Of a DNA stretch of 64,000 nt, positions 24,082-32,022 are shown one piece after another; the stretch's first letter is position 1; every line of letters starts with the position of its first letter. Made by a program: the position numbers and the translations under genes. The notes beneath the pieces were generated by a model that saw only the letters and a program-made list of their open reading frames with translations, made no database searches and was not told the origin of the DNA. Source of the stretch: HyVt-477 sp965224605 (lineage in GTDB: Bacteria; Pseudomonadota; Gammaproteobacteria; Thiotrichales; Thiotrichaceae); NCBI GenBank assembly GCA_965224605.1, contig CBDCZP010000005.1, positions 186,001-250,000 of the forward strand, in the 5' to 3' direction.

Positions 24082-24328
24082 TTTATTTTTCTTTGCCTTG
24101 CTTTGTGATATTTAAAGAGGAAGATATATACTCAGCCTCGTTATAATTTTTGAAAATCTCGGTGAATTCGTGGATTCAAACAACAAGGCATCACGACGAG
24201 TCATAGTCACTCTATGGGGGTGGTCTAAGTGATAACGCAGTGTTTGGATTCATGAAACACGCAGAATTCAATAATTATGGCGTGGTTGAGTATAATAGCA
24301 AGTAATCAGAATTTTGGGAGTAACAAAA

Positions 24329-24751
24329 ATGTTGTATGTCTGGATAAAAGCCTTACATATTATTTTTATGGTGACCTGGTTTGCAGGATTGTTTTATCTC
24401 CCCAGACTCTATGTTTATCACGCTATGCCCGAAAACAAGAATAGTTTTGAGTTATTCAAAGTGATGGAACGACGCTTGTTTATTATGATGACATTAGGTG
24501 CTGTGCTTACTACTGTTTTTGGGAGCATCCTGATGGTTTTAAATACTTCCCTATTGGGATCAAGCTGGTTTCATGCAAAGTTGCTATTCATCTTATTGCT
24601 CTTTATTTATCACTATGCCTGCTTGCGTATTATGCTAACTTTTCGCGAGGAGAGGAATCAACGTAGTCACAAATGGTATCGTTATTTTAATGAAGCTCCG
24701 AGCTTACTGCTCATGGCTATTGTTATTCTTGTGGTTACCAAGTCTTTTTGA
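24329..24751 (+). CDS. hemJ: Protoporphyrinogen IX oxidase HemJ
   Basis: 140 residues, four membrane helices. The N-terminal WIKALHIIFMVTWFAGLFYLPRLYVYHA-type signature is visible (key residues His10-equivalent, Trp, Phe-Tyr-Leu-Pro-Arg), followed by ERRLFIMMTLGAVLTTVFG and WFHAKLLFILLLFIYH with the conserved Lys, and a C-terminal helix RYFNEAPSLLLMAIVILVV. Catalyses the penultimate heme step. Start at 24329 follows GGGAG; the longer frame from 24314 has none. Divergent from argC, matching the gene neighbourhood in other gammaproteobacteria. Confidence 0.92.
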   Translation: MLYVWIKALHIIFMVTWFAGLFYLPRLYVYHAMPENKNSFELFKVMERRLFIMMTLGAVLTTVFGSILMVLNTSLLGSSWFHAKLLFILLLFIYHYACLRIMLTFREERNQRSHKWYRYFNEAPSLLLMAIVILVVTKSF

Positions 24752-24867
24752 TGTGTTAATGCATACCAGGTATCAATATCGGCATGGTGCAATGGTGGGT
24801 TCCATCCACCCTACCCTTTTTAGTTGGTTCCAGTGTTGGTTCCAAAATATGGGGAGCGATTGCTTAA

Positions 24868-25368
24868 TCAAGACCACTTATGATTTTTTAGTTTAGCCTT
24901 TTTTAATACAGGTGCCAGCTCTTTTAATGCTTTTTTATAAACGCTGCGTTTAAAATAAACCACTTCTGCCGCAGGTTCCCAATAATCAACCCAGCGCCAA
25001 CCATCAAATTCAGGTTTATCGGTAGAGCGCAGATTGAAACAGGAATCGCCTCCAACCAAGTGCACCAAAAACCAGCGCTGTTTCTGGCCTATGCAAACAG
25101 GGGAGGAGTGTTTTCTGATCATATGCTTAGGCAAGCGATAACGTAACCAGTCAGCCGTAGAACCTACTATACGTACATCTTCCGGTTGTAGTCCGGTTTC
25201 TTCGTGTAATTCTCGATACATCGCTTCTTCTGCCGTCTCACCCGGATCTATACCCCCCTGTGGAAACTGCCAGGAGTACTCTCCGATACGTTTCCCCCAG
25301 AAAACCATGCCATCGCAATTACAAACAACGATACCTACATTTGCTCTAAAACCGTCTTTGTCTATCAC
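24868..25368 (-). CDS. rppH: RNA pyrophosphohydrolase RppH
   Basis: 166 residues with a GTG start (25366-25368) preceded by AGTAGG. Starts MIDKDGFRANVGIVVCN as in RppH. The Nudix box GGIDPGETAEEAMYRELHEETGL lies at residues 37-59 with all metal-binding Glu present. Then WLRYRLPKHMIRK and QKQRWFLVHL. Removes pyrophosphate from 5'-triphosphorylated mRNA to trigger RNase E decay. Divergent from the HAD-hydrolase gene. Confidence 0.95.
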   Translation of the reverse strand: MIDKDGFRANVGIVVCNCDGMVFWGKRIGEYSWQFPQGGIDPGETAEEAMYRELHEETGLQPEDVRIVGSTADWLRYRLPKHMIRKHSSPVCIGQKQRWFLVHLVGGDSCFNLRSTDKPEFDGWRWVDYWEPAAEVVYFKRSVYKKALKELAPVLKKAKLKNHKWS

Positions 25369-25518
25369 CTATCACACCTACTTAAAAAGTTTTCATAATT
25401 CTTTCATATCCATCATGATTCATCAATCTTTAGTTCTTGTGTGGTAGAGCCTCCAAGAACTTATGCAGTACTGTGTAGGAATCTATACAATACGGTTTTC
25501 ATCTTAGATACCCATCAC

Positions 25519-26175
25519 ATGACATTAGCTATTTTCGACTTGGACAATACACTGCTAGACGGCGACAGTGACTATGAGTGGGGACAGTTCTTGGTCAATA
25601 AAGGTATCGTTGACAAGGAAGCTTATGAACAAGCCAATAATCGCTTCCTTGAACAATATCAGCAAGGGAATTTGGATATCCATGAGTTTTCCCGATTCGC
25701 CTTTAAGCCCTTGGCTGAAAATTCGCTTGAACATTTATTAAAATGGCGTGAAACTTTCTTACAGGAAGTGATTGCTCCTATCATTCTGCCTAAAGCTATA
25801 AACTTGGTGGAACACCATCGGCAACAACACCATACCTTGTTAGTTATTACCGCAACCAATAGCTTTATTACGGCACCTATAGTGAAATCCTTCGGTATAC
25901 CTCACTTAATTGCCACAGAGCCAAAGCAACAGGATGGTCGTTATATCGCAGCGATTAACGGTGTCCCCTGCTTTCAGGAAGGAAAGGTAGAACGTTTACG
26001 GCATTGGCTGGACACTCACAATGAAGACCTAAAAGGCAGCTTCTTCTATAGCGACTCACATAATGACTTACCATTATTGGAGATAGTTGACAATCCTGTT
26101 GCGGTAGACCCTGATGAAAAACTAGAAAAAATCGCGAAGAACTTGGAATGGAACATTATTTCGTTACGAGGCTAA
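25519..26175 (+). CDS. HAD-superfamily IB phosphatase (SerB-like)
   Basis: 218 residues from the ATG at 25519, which directly precedes the catalytic FDLDNTLLDGDSDYEWG motif (nucleophile Asp); the frame is open further upstream to 25441 but that part is not family-like. Motif II Thr in VITATNSF (near residue 110), Lys in the GKVER region (near 155), motif III SDSHNDLPLL near 175. Typical of TIGR01490-type hydrolases located next to rppH. Substrate unknown; phosphoserine or similar is possible. Confidence 0.9.
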   Translation: MTLAIFDLDNTLLDGDSDYEWGQFLVNKGIVDKEAYEQANNRFLEQYQQGNLDIHEFSRFAFKPLAENSLEHLLKWRETFLQEVIAPIILPKAINLVEHHRQQHHTLLVITATNSFITAPIVKSFGIPHLIATEPKQQDGRYIAAINGVPCFQEGKVERLRHWLDTHNEDLKGSFFYSDSHNDLPLLEIVDNPVAVDPDEKLEKIAKNLEWNIISLRG

Positions 26176-26285
26176 CATGCTAACTTCGTTATCAAGGTAC
26201 GGAAACATTGGACTTAGTTGATTCCCGTGTTTCGCTATCGCTCAACACAGGCTACATTTGTCTTAAACAACTGGGCAATCAGTAG

Positions 26286-26888
26286 CTAGATAAAACAGAT
26301 TCTAGTTCCTCTTCGCTCATCCAAAACTCGGTACATCCCTGCATACGGGATATTAATCAGCTGTTGGCTTGCTAACGGCATCTTCAACACCCCTCCCATG
26401 ACAGCCCTCATAACCCCCGCATGAGAAATTAACAATATCTTTTGTCCTTTATATCGAAGTATGAGATCAGTTAGTGAAGCACTCACTCTCTCATTCAATT
26501 TCTCCAGAGATTCTGCACCCCGGGGACGCTTATTAACAGGATCAGCGTAAAAATCCCAATATTCCTCACCAAATTCTTGCTTGATTTGACTCGGCGTTTT
26601 TCCTTCCCATTCGCCATAGTTGGCTTCAACAAGCGTATCGACCACTTCTACGGGTACATTCATTTGCTGACCAAGTTCTTTTGCATAAGCATGACAACGC
26701 ACCATCGGTGAAGTGATTATCTGTGACCAGTTGGTATCATTCTCATCTATTCTTTTCTTTATGCTTGCTTGCATCTCTTGCCAGCCAAGTTTACTAAGAG
26801 AATGATCCGTTCCACAACCACGGTACATCCGACCACCTTCTGGCTCGCCATGTCTTAATAAATCTATAATCGTATTTTGATAGTCCAT
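26286..26888 (-). CDS. Histidine phosphatase family protein
   Basis: 200 residues from the ATG at 26888; the frame opens at 26906 but that start lies inside the clpA terminator. Catalytic LLRHGEPEGG (RHG near residue 11-13), second His in LLISHAGVMRAVMGG near 155. Middle region EANYGEWEGKTPSQI and RPRGAESLEKLNERV is typical of the phosphoglycerate mutase-like/CobC group. Could be an alpha-ribazole phosphatase or general phosphatase; no cobalamin genes are near. Convergent end with the HAD gene. Confidence 0.88.
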   Translation of the reverse strand: MDYQNTIIDLLRHGEPEGGRMYRGCGTDHSLSKLGWQEMQASIKKRIDENDTNWSQIITSPMVRCHAYAKELGQQMNVPVEVVDTLVEANYGEWEGKTPSQIKQEFGEEYWDFYADPVNKRPRGAESLEKLNERVSASLTDLILRYKGQKILLISHAGVMRAVMGGVLKMPLASQQLINIPYAGMYRVLDERRGTRICFI

Positions 26889-26896
26889 GTCATGAA

Positions 26897-26927
26897 AAAG
26901 CCCCAATCAAAAAATGATTAGGGCTTT
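26897..26927 (-). terminator. Terminator of clpA
   Basis: On the minus strand AAAGCCCTAATCA pairs with TGATTGGGGCTTT, followed by TTTTT. It lies 70 bp past the clpA stop and immediately before the phosphatase start, so that gene needs its own promoter or read-through. Confidence 0.85.
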
Positions 26928-26998
26928 AAATCCAGCTTAAATTAATGTATCTAAAACGCCTTCTAAAGCCTTATGAAAATAGCTCTACAAAAATAGCG

Positions 26999-29281
26999 CT
27001 ACGAAATAGCTTCAGTTTCCTTGTCGAAGTTAAGCTTTAGCTTATCTTTAACCACAGTCACTCTGACTGTACCACCATGACTCAATGCACCAAACAGAAT
27101 TTCATCGGCCAAAGGTCGCTTGATATTCTCCTGTACCACTCTAGCCATGGGTCTCGCACCCATAATGGGGTCATAGCCTTTTTTCGCTAACCAACGCTTG
27201 GCTTTGTCATCAACAATGATAGTCACTTTCTTGTCTTCTAACTGTGTTTCCAGTTGAATCAGGAATTTATCAACGACATGTTCAATAACATTTTTATCCA
27301 GTGGGTTAAACTGAATAACTGCATCTAGACGATTCCTAAATTCTGGTGAAAATGCTTTTTCTACTGCTTTACCTGAATCCAGACTATGGTTCTGTTCAGT
27401 AAAACCAATAGATGCACGGCTCATGTTTTCAGCACCGGCATTACTGGTCATCACCAGAATCACATTGCGGAAATCTACTTTACGGCCATTACTATCCGTT
27501 AAAGTGCCATTGTCCATTACTTGTAACAGAATATTAAAGACATCAGGGTGAGCCTTTTCGATTTCATCCAGTAATAGCACCGCATGAGGATTTTTGATCA
27601 CAGCTTCCGTTAACAAACCACCTTGCTCATATCCAACATACCCGGGAGGTGCTCCGATCAAACGTGAAACCGTATGACGTTCCATATACTCAGACATATC
27701 TAAACGTATCAGCTCAATGCCTAAATGTTCTGCCAGCTGCTTGGTTACTTCTGTTTTACCGACACCTGTAGGGCCTGCGAACAAGAAGGAACCTATGGTT
27801 TTGTTATCTTCACGCAAACCAGATCGTGACATTTTGATAGCTGTAACCAACTGATCAATCGCTTTGTCCTGACCAAAGACAACCCGCTTAAGGTTGTCAT
27901 CCAGACGTTGTAGAACAGCCATATCAGATGAAGACACAGTCTTGGGAGGAATACGTGCAATCTTTGCAACAATCGCTTCAATGTCTTTAACAGAAATGGT
28001 TTTCTTACGTGTTGAGCCTGATTGCAGTTGTCGATTCGCCCCTGCCTCGTCAATCACATCAATCGCCTTGTCGGGCAAATGCCTATCAGTGATATATCGT
28101 GCCGACAATTCGGCAGCTGTTTTCAGCGCAGGATTGGTATATTTAACTTTATGATGAGTCTCGTAACGACTTTTTAGTCCTTGCAGTATTTTAATGGTGT
28201 CGGCAACCGTAGGCTCGACAATATCAATTTTCTGGAAACGACGCGCCAAAGCACGGTCTTTCTCAAATATACCGTGGTATTCCTGATAAGTAGTAGAGCC
28301 GATACATTTCAGCTCTCCATTGGCTAATACCGGTTTGATGAGATTCGAGGCATCCATTGTGCCGCCCGATGTTGCCCCTGCACCTATGATGATATGGATT
28401 TCGTCGATGAATAATACGGCGTGTTCTTCTTGTTTAATTTGGTTCAGCACCGCTTTCAGACGTTTTTCAAAATCACCCCTGTATTTTGTTCCGGCGACTA
28501 AAGCACCTAAATCCAATGAATATAAAACCGCACTTGAGAGCACCTCTGGAACTTGTCCATCAACAATCCGCTTGGCCAAACCTTCGGCTATCGCTGTCTT
28601 ACCTACACCGGCCTCACCGACTAGCAATGGATTGTTTTTGCGTCTACGGCAAAGTACTTGCACCGTGCGTTCTACTTCTTGATCCCGACCAATCAGAGGG
28701 TCTATTTTTCCTTCACGAGCACGTTGATTCAGATTGGTAGCAAATTGATCCAAAGCATTTTCACTGGGTTCTCCATTCTCTGAATCAGCCGGTTCCAAAC
28801 TGGGATCAGTATCTTCACCCAACAGATCGGTCAATGTGGGTTCATCTTCATATTTATGCACACCGTGAGAAACATAGTTCACCAAATCCAGGCGAGACAT
28901 ATTTTGCTTATTTAAATAGTAAACGGCATGTGATTCCGGTTCGCCGAAAATAGCGATAAGAATATTTTCTCCAGACACTTCTTCTTTTCCAGAAGCCTGA
29001 ACATGGTAAACCGCTCGTTGAATAACTCTTTGAAAGCCTAATGTCGGTTGGGTTTCTCGTTCATCCTCACCAAATAGGACAGGCGTGCTATCTTCAATAA
29101 AACCATCCAGTTCTGTTTGCAATACGGGGATGTCTACACCACATGCACGCAATGCATCAGCTGCATTGGGGTTGTTCGTCATGGCAAACAACAAATGTTC
29201 AACTGTTACGAACTCATGGCGTTTTTCGCGCGCATCACGAAATAGCGTATTAATAGAATATTCGACTTCTGTGCTAAGCAT
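26999..29281 (-). CDS. clpA: ATP-dependent Clp protease ATP-binding subunit ClpA
   Basis: 760 residues. Unfoldase that feeds substrates into ClpP. N-terminal double Clp domain (1-145), acidic linker (about 145-170), first AAA module with GEAGVGKT (about 218) and VLFIDEIH (about 290), second with GPTGVGKT (about 500) and VLLLDEIEKAH (about 570). The ClpP-docking loop IGF is visible in ASIGFTEQN near 622. AAGGGAG precedes the ATG. clpS lies 180 bp upstream on the same strand, the usual pairing. Confidence 0.97.
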   Translation of the reverse strand: MLSTEVEYSINTLFRDAREKRHEFVTVEHLLFAMTNNPNAADALRACGVDIPVLQTELDGFIEDSTPVLFGEDERETQPTLGFQRVIQRAVYHVQASGKEEVSGENILIAIFGEPESHAVYYLNKQNMSRLDLVNYVSHGVHKYEDEPTLTDLLGEDTDPSLEPADSENGEPSENALDQFATNLNQRAREGKIDPLIGRDQEVERTVQVLCRRRKNNPLLVGEAGVGKTAIAEGLAKRIVDGQVPEVLSSAVLYSLDLGALVAGTKYRGDFEKRLKAVLNQIKQEEHAVLFIDEIHIIIGAGATSGGTMDASNLIKPVLANGELKCIGSTTYQEYHGIFEKDRALARRFQKIDIVEPTVADTIKILQGLKSRYETHHKVKYTNPALKTAAELSARYITDRHLPDKAIDVIDEAGANRQLQSGSTRKKTISVKDIEAIVAKIARIPPKTVSSSDMAVLQRLDDNLKRVVFGQDKAIDQLVTAIKMSRSGLREDNKTIGSFLFAGPTGVGKTEVTKQLAEHLGIELIRLDMSEYMERHTVSRLIGAPPGYVGYEQGGLLTEAVIKNPHAVLLLDEIEKAHPDVFNILLQVMDNGTLTDSNGRKVDFRNVILVMTSNAGAENMSRASIGFTEQNHSLDSGKAVEKAFSPEFRNRLDAVIQFNPLDKNVIEHVVDKFLIQLETQLEDKKVTIIVDDKAKRWLAKKGYDPIMGARPMARVVQENIKRPLADEILFGALSHGGTVRVTVVKDKLKLNFDKETEAIS

Positions 29282-29460
29282 GATTACTCCCTTGTTATAT
29301 TTCCAAGTTCTTTAAAGAACTCAATAAAGCCAAGCTACTTCCTTTTCAGGAAATAAAAGCCCATCTAAATTTGAGTCTCTTAAGCACTCTCTGTACCCTC
29401 ACAACGACTAAAATTGTCGTGAAAACTAACTGACTGCTACTCTCTAACTAATAGCATAGG

Positions 29461-29781
29461 TTAGTTTTCCTCCATTGTGCATAACAGCGGATGTTCATTC
29501 TCTCTGGCGAATTGATTCACCTGAGCGACCTTTGTCTCTGCTATATCTCTAGTATAGACCCCACAAACACCTTTGCCTTTAGTATGTACACTTAGCATGA
29601 TGCGTGTGGATCTTTCTTGGTCTAAACCGAAGAACAATCTTAGTACTTCTACGACAAACTCCATTGGAGTGAAGTCATCGTTAAGAAGTATAACTTTGAA
29701 AAGCTTCGGTTCCTTTACATCAGGACGGGATTCTTCAACCGCTAATCCTGAATCATTCTGATGGTCGGTATCATCAGCCAT
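29461..29781 (-). CDS. clpS: ATP-dependent Clp protease adaptor ClpS
   Basis: 106 residues. Adaptor that delivers N-end-rule substrates to ClpA. Flexible acidic N-terminus (about 25 residues), then LFKVILLNDDFTPMEFVVEVL with the N-degron pocket residues (Asn-Asp-Asp and Met), and the His of VHTKGKGVCGVYTRDIAETK. An AGAGG lies before the ATG. The 180 bp between clpS and clpA contain a perfect 16-bp palindrome AGTTCTTTAAAGAACT at 29306-29321. Confidence 0.96.
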   Translation of the reverse strand: MADDTDHQNDSGLAVEESRPDVKEPKLFKVILLNDDFTPMEFVVEVLRLFFGLDQERSTRIMLSVHTKGKGVCGVYTRDIAETKVAQVNQFARENEHPLLCTMEEN

Positions 29782-30277
29782 TTGATACTTTGCCTCTATT
29801 AATAATGGGTCTATAAAATGTGAGATTCTGTTTGTTTTTGTTAGTTCACTCTACATGCCATTACGATCAACAGCTAACACAAACAGTCATCTTTTTATTT
29901 ATCGTTCAATGCCGATTATATATTGATACGGCTTTAAATGAAAAAGATGTTTACCAATAAACACTCAGTACATATGGGCAATCATCAGTTTTCCAACTCT
30001 AAATAAGCACTGCATAATAATTTTCTAAAAGCTGCTGATTTAGCTCAGGAACCTCTGATTAAGTCATGTTTTCTGGAAGTGAGCCTTCAAGAGCACCATA
30101 CGGCGTTTTAAATCAATATCTTATGAGAATAAAAAACGATGCTCTCAGAGCATTTTCACTTGTCAGAGTTTCCCTAAACTCACCGCGCTTCTAGCATTGA
30201 TTATATCGATAAATGACTAGAAGCTGAATCGGTTAATGTATAGGATAGCAGACTGAAATATAACGATGGGAAAAACC
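29782..30277. other. Intergenic region between divergent clpS and PfkB gene
   Basis: About 495 bp with no gene. It must carry both promoters. An inverted repeat GCTTCTAG/CTAGAAGC spans about 30188-30224. The stretch near 30047 (AGGAACCTCTGATTAAGTC) is reminiscent of insertion-sequence ends, but no partner repeat is seen. Confidence 0.5.
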
Positions 30278-31267
30278 ATGAAATATCACGTTTATGCGAT
30301 TGGAAATGCACTGGTAGACAAAGAATTTGAAGTCACTGATGAGTTTCTAAAAGAAAATAATATTGAAAAAGGCATGATGTCTTTGCTTGATGAAGAAGCT
30401 CATATAATCCTACTTGATACCTTAAAAAAGCAATTCGGTCTAAAAAAACGGGCTGGCGGCGGTTCTGCTGCCAACAGTATTGTCGCTATTAGTCAATTCG
30501 GTGGAGATACTTTTTATGCTTGTAAAGTAGCTAATGATGAGCAAGGTGATTTCTATCGAACAAACCTACAAGAAGCAGGGGTAACTACTTTTCTGGATAA
30601 AGTACAATGTGAGGGTAACACTGGAAAATGTATGGTTATGGTGACTCCCGATGCAGAACGCACCATGAATACTTTTCTAGGCATCACTTCGGATTTTTCT
30701 GAAGAAGAGTTGCATCTGGACGAGCTAAAACAGGCTGAATACCTTTATATTGAAGGTTATTTGGTCACTTCTGATGTTTCAAGGGAAGCGGCATTAAAAG
30801 CAAGAAAAGTAGCCAATGAGAATGGTATAAAAACAGCAATGACTTTCTCTGATCCTTCCATGGTGACTTACTTCAGTGATGGCATTAAAGAAATGTTTGC
30901 CGATGGAGTAGATATTTTATTCTGTAATGAAGAAGAAGCACTCACTTTCACTGGCACAGAAAATCTGCAGGACGCAATAGCTTCTCTAGCACCAAAAGTA
31001 GGCAAGCTGGTAATTACATTAGGCGCGAAAGGTGCATGTATTGTACATAATGGCGAAACCACCTTCGTTGATGCACAAAAAGCGGATGCTATTGATACCA
31101 ATGGTGCTGGCGATATGTTTGCCGGAGCGTTCCTTTATGGGATCACTCATGGATTAAGTGACCAACAAGCAGGGAACTTGGCCAATATGGCAGCCGCTAA
31201 AGTTGTAGCAACCTTTGGCGCTCGACTAAAGAAAGAAGTACATCAGGAATTGCTTTCTAAGGTATAG
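30278..31267 (+). CDS. PfkB-family sugar/nucleoside kinase
   Basis: 329 residues. Ribokinase-fold kinase: N-terminal YAIGNALVDKEFEV, the GGGSAANS motif near residue 60 (substrate lid region), and the C-terminal signature DTNGAGDMFAGAFLYG near 277 with catalytic Asp and the GAGD anion hole. Most like the adenosine-kinase-type or 'carbohydrate kinase' members of gammaproteobacteria; substrate cannot be assigned. Start may be 30266 (MGKTM) or the ATG at 30278, which is preceded by GGGAAA; I use the latter. Confidence 0.9.
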   Translation: MKYHVYAIGNALVDKEFEVTDEFLKENNIEKGMMSLLDEEAHIILLDTLKKQFGLKKRAGGGSAANSIVAISQFGGDTFYACKVANDEQGDFYRTNLQEAGVTTFLDKVQCEGNTGKCMVMVTPDAERTMNTFLGITSDFSEEELHLDELKQAEYLYIEGYLVTSDVSREAALKARKVANENGIKTAMTFSDPSMVTYFSDGIKEMFADGVDILFCNEEEALTFTGTENLQDAIASLAPKVGKLVITLGAKGACIVHNGETTFVDAQKADAIDTNGAGDMFAGAFLYGITHGLSDQQAGNLANMAAAKVVATFGARLKKEVHQELLSKV

Positions 31268-31348
31268 ATGAGGCTTTGGTAAGCTGTAGATTTTCCCGAA
31301 TGTAGAACTCAAGTGTATCAATAGATATTTGCACAAAAGGATCTTGGC

Positions 31349-32008
31349 ATGATCAAGACTAGCGAAAAAAACACTGCTCTTTATTATATTCATGACCCCA
31401 TGTGCAGTTGGTGCTGGGGTTTCCGACCGACCTGGTTGCAGGTTCTGGAAAAACTACCCAAATCTATCAGTGTCATTTCATTATTGGGTGGGCTTGCACC
31501 TGATTCGGATCAGCCAATGCCTGCCAACATGCAGATAAAGATACGTGACATATGGAGAAGCATTCAACAACACATTCCCGGAACTCGTTTCAATGAAGAT
31601 TTTTGGGAGAAATGCCAACCTCGCCGTTCAACTTATCCTGCTTGTCGTGCTGTAATCGCAGCCCGAAATCAACATGCTTCGTGTGAACACGCCATGATTT
31701 TAGCTATCCAGGAAGCCTATTACCTCAAGGCGCGCAATCCATCCGATATTGATGTATTGATTGATCTTGCCAATACTTTATCTCTAGCCACTAATGCCCC
31801 TTTTGATATAGATAAATTTGTATTTGATCTGTCGCATGAAGAAACACAACAGCAACTCATGCATGAGATAGACCTCGGAAAGACCATGGGAGCCACAGGA
31901 TTTCCCAGCCTTATTCTGGAAGATAAAAAAACTTATTCATTGCTTGATATTGACTACAATAATCCACACAAAATTTTAAAGCAGATAACAACTCTTTCAG
32001 CCGATTGA
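31349..32008 (+). CDS. DsbA-family thioredoxin-fold protein (FrnE-like)
   Basis: 219 residues. Thioredoxin-fold with redox motif in DPMCSWCWGF (Cys-Ser-Trp-Cys, residues 19-22), an inserted helical domain (about 70-160, with YPACRAVIAAR), and cis-Pro in GATGFPSLIL near 190. No signal peptide, so probably cytoplasmic, as for FrnE-like disulfide oxidoreductases. AAGGAT lies before the ATG. It ends 14 bp before the RyR/SLOG membrane gene, so co-transcription is likely. Confidence 0.9.
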   Translation: MIKTSEKNTALYYIHDPMCSWCWGFRPTWLQVLEKLPKSISVISLLGGLAPDSDQPMPANMQIKIRDIWRSIQQHIPGTRFNEDFWEKCQPRRSTYPACRAVIAARNQHASCEHAMILAIQEAYYLKARNPSDIDVLIDLANTLSLATNAPFDIDKFVFDLSHEETQQQLMHEIDLGKTMGATGFPSLILEDKKTYSLLDIDYNNPHKILKQITTLSAD

Positions 32009-32022
32009 AAAGGTGAGCTAGT

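Noticed and set aside
30040..30070. Insertion-sequence end near AGGAACCTCTGATTAAGTC
   Set aside because: No matching inverted end, no transposase and no target duplication found nearby.
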